Origin: Anadara kagoshimensis
Taxonomy: Eukaryota > Mollusca > Bivalvia > Arcoida > Arcidae
DNA length: 64,000 nucleotides
Assembly (NCBI GenBank): GCA_021292105.1
Contig: CM037875.1
Coordinates: 57,771,908-57,835,907, forward strand
Reading direction: 5' to 3'
Numbering within the stretch: position 1 is the stretch's first letter; the number at the start of each line of letters is the position of its first letter. Below are positions 20,963-34,000 of this stretch, piece after piece. Under the pieces are notes generated by a model that was not told the origin of the DNA, did no database searches, and saw only the letters and a list, made by a program, of their open reading frames with translations. The position numbers and the translations under genes were made by a program.

Positions 20963-23900
20963 CTGAAATGTAAAAAAAATGTTACTGAAGCGCACAAACT
21001 ATTAAGTGATCAAATATCCCCATTTCAAGGGATTACTAACAGTAACTTTCTAATTATTGTCAGTCTAGTGTGCTCGTAAAAAAACTAATTAATCGGACTA
21101 AAAGATGAATAAAAATACAAAACATCAACAGCTTTTGTATATTGAAGCCTATGAAAATTGTAACCGTTTTCGATTTAAAATTATATTATGGAGGTTTAAA
21201 ACTAAATAGCAATGATAAATAACGAACCCCAACGTTTTCATATGGATATGAAATCGCTTTGCTATCGCCTTCAGATCAAACATTTTTTGTTGGTGAAATG
21301 TCTGGTAAATCTTACTCCTTAATGAACATACAACTGAACTGTGATGATTTTATCTGGATCTTATTGTAAACGATTGATTATGGTTGTGCCAATATGACTT
21401 GGTAAGCCTAATTGGAAGATTAAATCGCATGGAATTGAATAGTTGAACTTTGTGTTCTAAACTGCTATTTTAATTGTTGAAATAAAATGTCAATTACATT
21501 CTGAACGCCATATATAGATAATGTTGCATGAAAAAACTACTTATCCGTCATTTTAGTTACAATTTTACATGCCGAAGAAGATGTGTTTCGAGGAAATTAA
21601 AACAGATAAAGCACACAATAAAATGGGGTTTTCAGTATAAATATCTAGGCTATCAATGAGTTGACATATCATTATTTTATCTGAACAATTCCTAACAAGA
21701 GACCACAAATAAAAACTATTAACACAATTTGATAAACATGTCAAACAGAATATATTTTCATAGTTCCGGTAATTCTTGTAAGAGTTTGTTTGAAGGGATT
21801 AAAAATAAACCAACGAAGATCAATTGTTTTTATCCGTCTTTTCATATTTATTGTTGGGATTAACATTCTCAAATTTTCCCTAATTATGTTCTATTACTGA
21901 TTGACTCTCCCAAGAAAATGGTGTCTAGAATGCAAAAGAAAATTATATGAAAAAGTAAAAGGTTTAGATTTGTAAAGAACGAACAAACTGAAACTGAAAT
22001 ATTTTGCAAGGCGTATCGTATCCCCATCATATTCAATTAAACTTAAACTGAAATATAAATATGTAAGGCATATCCCCAACATCTTCAATTAAACTGACGG
22101 TAATACATGCAATAAGGATTTTTGTTAATAAATTTTTGTTGAACTGTGGTAATGGTCCATCAAACATCTTTCACAATCTTTTTTTGTATTTACAAAATAT
22201 TGGATTTCAAAAAGTTTTGTATGAACCATGGCCATACTTTTTCTTGAAAAACCATGGAAATATTCATGTAGTCGGTCACTAATTTTTAACTAGACGTCCT
22301 TATACCTGCAAGTGAAACAATCTTAAAATCAGTCTATGGGACTTAAAATCTTAAAATCTTGTATGGTATAAAGGAATCTGTAACTGAGAAATATGTACTT
22401 TTTAATAACCATAGCAACAAAGAACACAAAAAGAATGAACGAAATTAAGAAAACAAGACAAGTCACAATGCTCAAAACAGGACTGGAAATCTATGGTCTG
22501 GAATAAATCAATAACATTACACTCTACGTGCCTACATAGATGATAAAACGTGAATCTTAGCATGTCAGAAGATTTCAAAACAATACAGTATCGATTATAA
22601 AAAGTAATTAGTATGATAGTAAGTCGAAGTTGTAAATGAATCGCAAACATTCTCCTGCGAATGAAACAGTCAAACCGGAAAAATATCACACATGAATGCC
22701 AAAAAAGTTTGCAATAATCTATATCCTTATTAAACAGGTTTGATTGTTACTAGACAAAATTTTGTTTTTATTGTGTTTATATTTGTGGCTTATTAAGTTT
22801 ACGATAATTGATTTCGATAAAAAATTCAAATTAAAATGAAAGTTTGTCAAAAGAGTATTGTTGTGAAAGGCGTCGAGTAGGAAAATGATTATACATTTAA
22901 CGCTTTTGAAGATGCTGACAATTTAATATTTGATCAAGCATCATTTTAGAATGAAATTTGATATATATATAACGTGTGTGTGGGGGGGTGCATTATCTTA
23001 ATTACATAAAGATGATTCTGGGCCCGGTTGTTCTAAGCTCCGTTACCTTAATCAGCTGGTTAGCCAAAATGTGATTTGTTTTGTAGGTAAGGTCACTGAT
23101 TTCTGTTCAATAGATAATGCATATAATTTTTTATGATATAAAATCAGTTAAAATGTTAAAGCTATAGTTTTATTTCAATATTTTTTATTATGATAACATT
23201 TTGAATTTCCACTTATCATTTAGTTTAGTAAACTGTGCATTAAACAACTGGAAGAGATGTAATTAAAAAAACTCGGACGTTTCAGAATCGGCGATCCAGA
23301 ATTCTTGTCATTTTCATTTATTCGTGTCCTTGTTTTTTTTGTCAAGTAATGACTTTGAGTTATAAAAAAAGAGGTATAAATAAGCTACGTCTGATACCTT
23401 CAAATAGCTAATTAGTATATTAGATTTTTAATTCAGTTTTTTCAGTAAAATATTATAGATACAAAATATGTTTTAAAAACTACCACGGTTTTCAACCATT
23501 TATGACGTTATGATGACGTCAATATAAAGGTCGTTATCTATTTGTATGCTGCATTCTAACAATGCACAATGTTTCGATGTGATAATTCCGGCTAAATTTT
23601 GGAAAAAAAATTAATATAGGAATTGAAGTGAAAACGTCAAAATGAGGTTTTGGTTTTTAGAAGAGGCCCTTAATCTATCATGTCGGTAAATAATTCAATA
23701 TATTTATATTGAAGGAAACATTAGTTATTGTATATGAATTAAGAAATATTTCTTTTCAATGATATGAGAAATAAAAAATTTTATAAACGTTTCTGAGAGT
23801 TTGATGCACAATAACTAAATGATTGCTGAACACATTTACTTGAGAGCGACACCAAGTAACGTTATAACATATTTCTCAATTTTAGCCATTTTGTGAAAAT

Positions 23901-24800
23901 TGTAATCAGTCATAAAAATAATCATAAAACAGACTTTTTATATAGATGTTTTCTGTTTTTACATTGTGACCTAACCAATCTAGCTGAAATGAAAAGTTAT
24001 TAAGTTTTGTATTATCCACAATAGAAATTATATGTTTCATTCAATGCTTTGACCTATGATAACAATATATGATACAGTTTTGACAGAGAAATAAAAAAAT
24101 AATATGTATATGTTCTTTATTGTCTGTGCATTGTAATCCATTAACTTTGTATGGTATTGTAATCCGTAAAATAGGAGCGACAAAACCGAATTAATGTTAA
24201 CAGATATTGCTAGTAAAAGTCTACATTTTGATGTTTTAGGATAATGACCACTCAGAAAAAGGAATTAAGATTTATTGTTGTTCATATTCAGTTCATATTT
24301 CAGTTTTTATGCTGTTTGATGTTTATCTATAGTAGTTACGTGATTCCAATCATGTTTTGTCCGTAATTTGGTTTATTTTTTATTTTCTGTTTTCTAACTT
24401 TTATCCGCTTAAACGATTCAAGATATCGGGGAAAGGGTAGAAAAAGAAATCAGAAAATGTAATAATTTTTCGTTTCACAAACGCAACACACAAATCCATG
24501 ACGTCAACAACTTAGCACTATTTTGATGTCAATTTCCGTTATGTTTTATTTAAGTATCTGCTCTGTAGGAGAACCTTCTTTCGAAGTACATCCGGTAACC
24601 ACTACCATGTAGTGCTATATTTTTTTCATAATCGGATGTACGTATAGGAGTTTAGAGAGCTAACAACTAACGCAAACGAAAATAAAACGAACAGCTGTAC
24701 ATTGACGTTTAATCATACAGGTTTGATTTCTTCTTAAAATTTTATGATTGAGAATATTATTAGTGACCTTTTGCGGAAAATATAATTTTCAACTACTTAC
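20963..24800 (-). other. Intron 1 of the receptor gene
   Basis: Donor GG|GTAAGT at 24800 and acceptor TTTCAG at 20963-20965; the phase-2 codon GG|A restores the glycine in MAGGVV. AT-rich; I see no exon, RNA gene or strong repeat inside its 3.8 kb. Confidence 0.85.
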
Positions 24801-25129
24801 CCGGCCATTGTTGGTATAGTAATGAGATCCGGGTAATTCTTTTGTTCGTCTGCTGAGAGCAATGTGTCCGAACCAGCATATTCCACAGTCTTGTCTTTGA
24901 TGGCGGTTTTTCCATTACTACTTCCGACAGCTTCATAGCTCATCTCCAAAGAAACCTGGTTTTGTCTGTGAGCTTTGTAAGCCGGTATCCAGGATTTATA
25001 CACCTCGTTTGGAAAACTAGCCCCCTTTCCGTGAAGAGGTACTGTTTCAGTTTCATTTACAATGCTTACAATGAACGCAAAACAAAAACAGATATTAATT
25101 TTAATCTTGTTTTGCATTATATATTGCAT
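24801..25129 (-). CDS. PstS-ectodomain receptor, first coding exon
   Basis: The exon starts at an ATG and encodes a signal peptide (KIKINICFCFAFIVSIVN, residues 8-25), then the start of a PstS-type phosphate-binding fold: GKGASFPNEVYKSW (34-47), AVGSSNGK (67-74), AGSDTLLS (85-92) and IPTMAG. In E. coli PstS the matching motifs ASF/ATF, GSSGG and GASD contribute backbone and side-chain contacts to phosphate (known for the family). The donor GG|GTAAGT is in phase 2. No prokaryotic-style neighbours are present; the ectodomain is spliced into a typical animal receptor. A strong acceptor at 25488 could start this exon with a 5' UTR of about 360 nt. The second Met at residue 5 is an alternative start and does not change the signal peptide. 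Confidence 0.87.
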
Positions 25130-25740
25130 TATAACTAATCAGTAAATCCCGTCCACCTTCTATGAAAAACACATTTTATTATCTTTTTATCAAGCGCGTT
25201 CAATATCATTCTGGTTTTTATTTCTCAGTTTTCAATACCAGAAATAATATGTGCGTCTTTTGTTCTCCTTTCCATTGTAATGTGAAAGATACATGATTTC
25301 TCCTACATCACAGAAAATTCCGGAGCGTTGTTTCTTGCAATTGGACAATCGAATAACATTTCTAAATAAAACACTTTTCTGTCATTTTGTGTACGGACAT
25401 CATGGATAATAAGATAATTATATTTGTTTATCTGTTAGTGTTGTTATTAATTTGTCTTCAGCTATTCATGTTCTTCCTTTTTAGATCTGCAAAAAAAAAA
25501 CATTGTATAAATAGGTTATTTTGATGATCGAAAACAAGAAATGTGCATTAATGAAGACTGAACCCTAATTGGTGTTCAATATATATATATATATAACGTC
25601 ATATCTTCGGAATTATTGATTTTAATTTAACAGTGAACTTACTTCATTATTGTTTAATTGTGTTACATATCAACAATTTGTTATAAACCTGATTTAAAAT
25701 ACAATATCGAAATATATAGTTGAAAAACATTTTGCAACCA
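25130..25740. other. Upstream of the receptor gene
   Basis: A minus-strand acceptor with a long pyrimidine run (TTTTTTTTTTGCAG) lies at 25488. It could open a 5' UTR exon of the receptor, or the last exon of the upstream minus-strand gene (phase 0 gives Ile then stop). A (TA)n run is at 25580-25595. No promoter assigned. Confidence 0.35.
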
Positions 25741-25744
25741 AGAC

Positions 25745-26200
25745 AATAAAAACAAACATACCAGTCCATGTACAAACCACAATCCAAAACCAAAGTAGTA
25801 GGTGGCAGATTAAGTTCAACGCATGAGAAAGAGAGGGAATTGAGGCCGGGAATTCCGGAAGGGTAAGTATCTCCTGTACACTAGATAACCCGTCACGTAT
25901 GTGATAAAAATTGGTATGGGACGTCAAATATATTGAAGGGCAATCCTGGACACAGAGACATCATACAATAGTGTAATGACGGCACTAAAACTTTTTGAGG
26001 GCATTGATAAGTCAAGGCTTGCAATATCCTTGCTTCAACAATGCATTTGTATACATTTCCCGGAATAGGAGCAAACTCTACCATTAATTCAAATACACCG
26101 TTATTATGAAAAGCTTGCATATTGCTGCATAGAAATGAAAATTGAAAATAGATTAAATTGAAGTCATCACTTGTGTCATACAACTTAAAATGTAGCCTTT
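25745..26200 (-). mobile_element. Penelope-like 3' fragment with coding remnant
   Basis: The minus translation, allowing frame breaks, reads ALLKQGYC then LINALKKF and YDVSVSRIALDIFDVP-like sequence, the C-terminal end of the RT family. The 3' UTR signature lies below 25900. Several in-frame stops. Confidence 0.65.
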
Positions 26201-26955
26201 CAATGGCGTCATAATTGAGGTAAAAGTCTAAATATGAAGCAGAGCCTGGTCAGTAAGTCGTAATTTTTATCTCAAGCTCACTGAGACGGATGACATTTAT
26301 ATAGTCTCCATATTTAGATTTAACAACTACGACAACTGTAAGGGATGACAGGATTGGCTCAATCTCCATCCTAGGTTCTCACACAGACACATACATCCAC
26401 GCTCATTTAACATCATAGCTTTTAAAGTCCCTAAAAAGATAAAAAGATTATCAAATACTCCATCCCAAGATCTTTTATATCATATGAATATATATTGTAT
26501 ATATTTTACCATGTGTAAGACGTTTGTTTGAAATTTTCCATAAACAATTATATATGTATCGTCGTAGCCATGCTGCGTAATTGAATTTGTTTTATCTTGT
26601 GTTCAAATTATCCTTTTCTGTGATGGTAAGTTGGATGATTTAGATTGAGATGATTTAGATGATTTCCATTTTTGTCATATAATTTACATATAGTGTTCAA
26701 TGTAGCATAAAACAAGACACTTGAAAAGATATCTAGCAAGCTGTGTTATATCCGAAATAATAACCTTAATTCATGTATTTACGAACATTTCCTTCATAAG
26801 GCGTTAGTAATTATGAGAATTCAGCGTGTGATCAATATGTCAATTAACTGGGACAAGGACAAAAATATAAACAAGTATAGTAATTCAATTGAATATTTGA
26901 ACTCAATACACTTATATAGAAGTTGATGGCATCTAATAAAGTTCCAAAATAAGTT
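26200..26955. other. Unassigned stretch with one candidate acceptor
   Basis: A good minus-strand acceptor (CTTTTTATCTTTTTAG) ends at 26431 and is followed in phase 0 by Gly-Leu-stop. It is an alternative last exon for the 30.9-63.7 kb gene. Nothing else is supported. Confidence 0.25.
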
Positions 26956-27500
26956 CCGTATCTGTTTAAAATCTATCTCTGAATCACAATCCTGAGGCAA
27001 AATAAACCCTTTCAAACTGACAAATAATTAGGGTTAAACACGTGGCGTGAACTTCCACCAGGGAAGTGAGGCAGGGTGCTACGGAAGGGTAAGTACCTCC
27101 TGTTTAGCTAGCTACACCTATCACGTGTTTAATCAAAATTGAGTTAAAGGGCCATGGAACTATGGAAAATCAAATAAAACTAGGGATATCCTGGACATCA
27201 TACTTATCAACAATACTGTGATAGCGGTGATAAAACTTTTTGAGAGCACTTATAAGCCTAGGCTTGTAATATCCATAGGTCAACAATTTATCTGTAAGCA
27301 ATTAGCTTTGTTGTATAAAGTTTCCGTACTGGGGACAAATTCTACCATAACGTATTAATTCTGCAACAAATACACCTTTAGGTATATTGCTGCAAAGAAA
27401 AGGATAGTTACAACAACAACATTGAAGTCATCACGTTTGTCATACATGTTCAATTTTAGCCTTTCGTGGGCATCATTGTTGATGTATAAGTCTTAATATG
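26956..27500 (-). mobile_element. Penelope-like 3' fragment
   Basis: Carries TTCCACCAGGGAAGTGAGGC, GGAAGGGTAAGTACCTCCTG and GCTAGCTACACC, then a decayed coding part up to TATATTGCTGCA near 27390. Confidence 0.65.
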
Positions 27501-27899
27501 GAGCAGAACTTTAAGAATCAGTAGTATCTTTTACTCAAGCTCACTAGGATAGATGACATAGTCTCCAAATTAAGAATTGTTTAGAACAGAATGTCATCTA
27601 TATATCTGTATGTTCAGTTGAATTATTTGGCGACAGTCGTCTCTATAGATTGAACAATGTTACATTTTGTTCTTTTTGGATTCGACTAAAACAAAGTTGA
27701 AATTATTCAAATGAAATCTCTATCCATTGTGAATAAATCTGCCAAAAAGTAGCTCAAGATTTATACAGACGAGTAAGAAAATGATGAAATGACCCTGATA
27801 CGACCAACGAAATTAAAAATTTTGAACTGCATTATGGATTAAAATGGTAGTGTTAATGATATGGCGTATGCGATATTGAGCTTTATAAAACATACTCGA

Positions 27900-28155
27900 T
27901 ATGGATTTTGACAAATGTCGTCATCACAATATTGTTTATAAGTATGATGTCTCTGTATCCAAAGTTGTTTTAGACATATTTGACGTCACAGGTTCCATAT
28001 TCCTGTCATTCCGAATTTGAATTCGCACGTGGCATGTGTAGCTAACTAAACAAGAGGTAATTATCATTCAGGAAAACTGTGTTTCACTTAATTTGAGAGT
28101 ATCACTTTAGATTGTTATAAAACCATGAAGTGGTATGTTTGTTTTTGTTTCAAGG
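27900..28155 (+). mobile_element. Penelope-like 3' fragment
   Basis: Reads GTCGTCATCACAATATTG, TATGATGTCTCTGTATCC, GACATATTTGACGTC and the closing GGTATGTTTGTTTTTG. Head-to-head with the preceding minus-strand copy. Confidence 0.6.
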
Positions 28156-28562
28156 ACATCTAATTACTATTTCCAGATAAGCTGATTTACAGTTTATTAA
28201 TTTCTCTTTAGTTAATTATCTTTCTATGTTATTATCAAATTTAAATCAGTATAGTTTTGTCATTTTTTTCAATACAAAATAAAGTATATATTTATGACAT
28301 ATAGACACTACAGTACATGTATATATAAATACAAGATTAAAAACAATTTATAAAGATGTGACATTGAACATAGAGCATTGAGGGCAATATTTGTGGATTT
28401 TGTCATAGTTATTCAATGACACTGCTCGATGCAAAACGTATCTTTAAGACGGTGTTTTTATTCCAACTACAGGACGTTATACAATGAAGGAAGGTGCTTT
28501 TTAGCATAAACTCTTTTATACACCATTTCTCTTTGCAACATACTAAGAGTGTTATAGTGTGT

Positions 28563-29905
28563 TCTAAATCACAATCTAAAAGGCAAAGTAAAAACAAACA
28601 TACTAGTCCATGTCTAAATCACACTTTAAAAGGCAAAGTAAAAACAAACATACTAGTCCATGTCTAAATCACACTCTAAAAGGCAAAGTAAAAACAAACA
28701 TACCAGTCCATGTCTAAATCACAGTCTAAAAGGCAAAGTAAAAACAAACATACTAGTCCATGTCTAAATCACAATCTAAAAGGCAAAGTAAAAACAAACA
28801 TACTAGTCCATGTCTAAATCATAATCTAAAAGGCAAAGAAAAAACAAATATACCAGTCCATGTCTAAATCACAAACTAAAAGGCAAAGTAAAAACAAACA
28901 TACTAGTCCATGTCTAAATCACACTTTAAAAGGCAAAGTAAAAACAAACATACTAGTCCATGTCTAAATCACACTCTAAAAGGCAAAGTAAAAACAAACA
29001 TACCAGTCCATGTCTAAATCACAGTCTAAAAGGCAAAGTAAAAACAAACATACTAGTCCATGTCTAAATCACAATCTAAAAGGCAAAGTAAAAACAAACA
29101 TACTAGTCCATGTCTAAATCACAATCTAAAAGGCAAAGTAAAAACAAAAATACTAGTCCATGTCTAAATCATAATCTAAAAGGCAAAGAAAAAACAAATA
29201 TACCAGTCCATGTCTAAATCACAATCTAAAAGGCAAAGTAAAAACAAACATACTAGTCCATGTCTAAATCACACTTTAAAAGGCAAAGTAAAAACAAAAA
29301 TACTAGTCCATGTCTAAATCATAATCTAAAAGGCAAAGAAAAAACAAATATACCAGTCCATGTCTAAATCACAATCTAAAAGGCAAAGTAAAAACAAACA
29401 TACTAGTCCATGTCTAAATCACAATCTAAAAGGCAAAGTAAAAACAAAAATACTAGTCCATGTCTAAATCATAATCTAAAAGGCAAAGAAAAAACAAATA
29501 TACCAGTCCATGTCTAAATCACAATCTAAAAGGCAAAGTAAAAACAAACATACTAGTCCATGTCTAAATCACAATCTAAAAGGCAAAGTAAAAACAAAAA
29601 TACTAGTCCATGTCTAAATCATAATCTAAAAGGCAAAGAAAAAACAAATATACCAGTCCATGTCTAAATCACAATCTAAAAGGCAAAGTAAAAACAAACA
29701 TACCAGTCCATGTCTTAATCACAATCTGAAGGGCAGAGTAAAAACAAACATACCAATCCATGTCCAAATCACAATCTGAACAGCAAAGTAAAAACAAACA
29801 TACCAGTCCATGTCTAAATCACAATCTAAAAGACAAAGTAAAAACAAACATACTTGTCAATGTCTAAATCACAATCTATAAGGCAAAGTAAAAACTTTGA
29901 AAACT
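28563..29905. repeat. 50-bp minisatellite built from a Penelope-like 3' end
   Basis: About 27 units of 50 bp; each contains AGGCAAAGTAAAAACAAACA and TACTAGTCCATGTCTAAATC. This is the terminal segment of the dispersed Penelope-like copies (minus orientation), and the array exits into AAAACTTTGAAAACTG, the next part of that element. A three-unit higher-order repeat of 150 bp is visible: the variant ATAATCTAAAAGGCAAAGAA recurs near 29171, 29321, 29471 and 29621. Confidence 0.95.
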
Positions 29906-30077
29906 GTCTAAAAATCCATTGGCTCTTTCATATAGGAGAAATTCTGTATGTTTTGTATTTTCTGTCAATGCATAAATGAATTATATTTAAAATACATGTA
30001 TTGAAAGGAATCATATCCTTTCACTGCCTGGTTAAGGTTAGGACAAAAAACCATTTATTGTTAACATATTAAGTTGG

Positions 30078-30295
30078 TAATGGTCGTCATCACAGAATGA
30101 TGTTTTTGAATTCAAACTTGTCCTGGTCATATTCCACGTCGAATAGTTGCATTTTCCTCTCATTCTTAATTTTGATTTCACAAACAAAGATTGCTTATCC
30201 TTTCGGAGCACCGGGGAAATTTTACCTAATTTGCCAGTTTTTGTTTTATTTTTTGTTTTTCGGATTGTGATTTAAACATGGACTAGATTTTTTAT
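30078..30295 (+). mobile_element. Penelope-like 3' fragment
   Basis: Diverged copy: GGTCGTCATCACAGAATGAT, TATCCTTTCGGAGCACCGGG, then CGGATTGTGATTTAAACATG. Confidence 0.5.
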
Positions 30296-30730
30296 TGATA
30301 TATAGTTAAAAATTAATATAAGGAATTAGCATATCAGTTGTGTTGTATTGAAGAAAATTCTTAAAATATTGTTGGAAATAAATCGAGTTTTCTATTTAAA
30401 CAGAACATTTGCGTCATGGAAATTCTTAATATTGCAAATCATAAATTCATTATGCATACCACTAAATCTTACTGTAGGAATAACCATAATAATGCATTGT
30501 TCAAAACAGAACTAATTGGTGTAATTGTATTAAATATCTAGGTAAAAACTTACTTAGTAAAGTAACTACAATAAAAACATGTATTAATTGATCATTAAGA
30601 GAGTTGAAGTGTTTCATTTTTGCTTAAAAAGTTATTTATGCACAAGTAACTTAATACACACATACACAAACGTAAAATACACTGGTAAAACATTTATTTA
30701 CGTAACTACAATGAATCCTGTATAATAAGG

Positions 30731-30764
<34 letters not shown>

Positions 30765-30782
30765 CAACAACAACAACAACAC
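30731..30782. repeat. (CA)n followed by (CAA)n microsatellite
   Basis: An uninterrupted CA run at 30731-30763 passes directly into six CAA units. Confidence 0.95.
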
Positions 30783-30945
30783 ATAAGTACTTAATCTGTT
30801 GTTAAATATTTGCAGCAATAGACAGCCGTTTCGGAATAAAATTTCTCATTAGCGAAGCTTGGCCCTATATTGTCAAAATCTGAACATTTTAAAGATGTTA
30901 AAATGAGAAAAATAGAAAACCAAAAAAAGCCAATGTATTGCTTAC

Positions 30946-31002
30946 TGGATTATCGGTATCTTCGGTGACGCTTAGCCCATCAGAAGAGATATCAGTCTTG
31001 TG
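30946..31002 (-). CDS. Candidate exon, minus-strand gene, acidic cytoplasmic segment
   Basis: The acceptor ATCACTTTATCAACAG precedes 31002 and the donor GTAAGC follows 30946. The 57-nt exon is open in phase 0 as HKTDISSDGLSVTEDTDNP, a Ser/Thr/Asp-rich peptide. It follows in phase from the exon ending at 39147, whose last residues are similarly polar. It is GC-richer than its surroundings. Next exon downstream not settled; possible acceptors at 26431 and 25488 both give a stop almost at once in this phase. Confidence 0.5.
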
Positions 31003-34000
31003 CTGTTGATAAAGTGATACACTGCATGCATTGAGCCATCGTCATGAAAGGTTATAAGCAAATTTTTAACAAACAATGAGTGGGTGAATGTGCTTATATA
31101 CGTTTTTAATTAGATGATAAACAAATTTTTAAAAAAAGAATAAGTGGCTGAATATGCTTGTGTATGTTTTTGAAATCAAAAATTAACACATAATATTTGT
31201 ATTAGACACATTTCAGTAGCCTCACGGTCAAATTAGCTGAACACAATTTGTTCTAATTTTTTACCATATAATTATTCACCCTATTTATTAAATTACTTTT
31301 GTTTGTACGTCCTGCAAGATTACAAAAATCTAATTATTGTTCTTTTCACATAAAAATGTGTTACATATTTTTCAATGAATTAATCAATTGTTTTTATACT
31401 AGAATTATCAGTAATAGTGCTTATGTCCTTAAACACCCAAGTAATGAAGCACTAAGCATCATTTATAGTTCAATCACTCGCCAGAAGTTTAATTGATCTT
31501 TATAGGAGTACAATTAGCCAAGGGCATGTTAATTGTTTACAGAAGTACAACTGTTCATTTAATCAATTCTGATTGTCTTTGTGATTTGTAAACACGGGGG
31601 ATTGTATGTGTGCGTATGGTGTTTATCGATGACATCATGCTCTTAGGATCTAACGTTCATATGTAAAATACTAATTAGGTTCATAGGTTGACATGTGTAT
31701 GTTAACAAAAAATAATAGTCTTATCGTATTACGTTGATTACGGTTGTAGGTAATGGATAGCGATTGCTTCTCAATGCTTTTGTTGTTCCTTATATTCATC
31801 GACATTTTTATACGCTTGCAACTTTTGTCAAATTAAATATGTAAGCAGGAATATATTAATTAAAGAAATAAATTCCTCTATCCACATTTCAGATAACACC
31901 TGTAATTATCTCTTGCTGGTTTGTAGACGTTCAACTTGCCAGTGATAAAGGAGTCTTCAATATAACACAAATTGTTCTTTACCACAAGTGAATAGACGCC
32001 CCTAGCGATGCAGGTTACGCAGTGTAATAAAGAATTAAAATGTTTTTGTGCCGTATGTAAATAGCGGGATTCTAATCTAATTTAGTTTTTTTTCCCAAAG
32101 ATTGTTATATGTGCTCTTAGAATGAATGCTTTAACAGACTAAGCACATTGTATAGCTATATATTGTTCTATTACAATTATAACTAAAGTAATATGTTATT
32201 TAAGATAACAATAGCAATATGTTGTAAAGTTAAATCACATCTCTGTTGTTCGCACTTGTATAGGTATAATGTTCCCTACAGGCATCCTAATTTTTCATTT
32301 TGTGTTCAATCAGATATAGTCCGTTATTAAATAAGTATCAGTAATTTGACGTTATCGTGTAGTGCAAGTCACAATTATTCGTAATTAAAACATACAAATG
32401 CGGGTGCTATTATTGCAATATGATACATTAGCAACTCTCTTATGATTATGACCCATTATAAACCTAGTATATCAATACTGGAAAATGTTTGGCGGATCAG
32501 AACCAAAAAGCTTTTGTATAACAATTTTTATCTTACAAGTAATATATGTATTTTGTTTAAATTTGTTCATTCTTGAACTGATACAAGTGTGTCTGATACA
32601 AGATTCTGTATCAGGCATATGCCTGATACAAAGTCGCGTACGTTTGTTCGCGAACTACTTCAGACTCGTAGAAATGACGTCATCAGATTGGAATGTAAAG
32701 TAAAAAAAGATCGGGGGTTTCCCCTTGATTCTATCGAATGGAGTTACAAACTACTAAAAATCGTCAAAATGTCTATTTTAATATGAAAATAAAACGGTAA
32801 AATGTAATTCTCGGCAATGGCGATAAGTTGATTTGTATCAGTACATAATCAGAAAATCAATTATCTCCACGATTCATCTGTCAAAAAATGTTCCATTCAT
32901 GTTAATTTCAACTGCACAAAGAACTTAAACACTGTCATAATTATTAGCACTACTAAAAAAATAATCGCTATTTCCATTTTCCAAATATTCCATTGTCTGA
33001 AAGCTTGTTGATCACACGCTCAGTTTTTATAATGACGTCCAATGAACTGGCGTCAGTCAACCATGATACGTGTTTTATACTGTGACGTTACACACCTGAT
33101 ATTTATCCGAAAAAATAGTACATACTATGTTTAACTTTATTTTAATAAACTTACTAGGTTTTTGCTAAATTTTTAAACATTGTAAGAGCACAGCGGCTCG
33201 TTGTGATATCGTCATGGAAACAAGACTCGAATCTGATGCAAATCCTGTACATAAGATTTAAATAATATGTATGTATTTGCATCATCTGGTTGAAACGTTT
33301 TCATCGAAGATTTTTAACATAATTACTTATTACATGAATAATCTGTAAATTAAATACGGTTTTCTACTTGAATTGTCTGAATAATGACCATTCTTTAAAA
33401 ATCAATACCAGTATGTGTTGTCCTATATCTTGCCTTGTTTTGTTTGAATATTTACATCATTTACTTGTATTGTGTCGTGTTCTTGATTGTGTTGGATGTT
33501 ACTAAGTAACTGTTTTCAGTAACAATTTTTTATCTTTAATTTCAATTTATAACCAAGATTCGATTCAACATCTGAGAAACTAGTGTTTTCAATTATTTTG
33601 TTTGTGCTTCGTTGGAAATGCAATATTTAATGTCAATATCTCTTGTCTAAGAACGAATGTTAAATAGTACAAACTTTAGGAAATCTTTTTATTTTTGAAT
33701 AAAGAATTCGCTCATCAATCCTAAACTCATCGATTTGTAACACAATATTGTAATTAATGTTAAAATTGAATAGAAGAAACATGTTGTTTTTATCATGTTT
33801 GTATTATTTAAATAATTCTTACTGTGAATTTGTTTATTTCGAAACATTTGTGTGTAACTAATGCTAATTTGGCTATAGCCCATGCATATTTATTGATTTA
33901 TAATTTACATTTTCAAAATGATAAAAACTTCAATTATTCCATTTATTATTGAAGAAAGACGAAAATAATGATTTAAAAAATCAACATTAAGAACTCGCTA

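Noticed and set aside
18377-25129. Bacterial contamination carrying pstS
   Set aside because: The PstS part is split by a 3.8-kb intron with proper splice sites and is fused to animal-type receptor domains.
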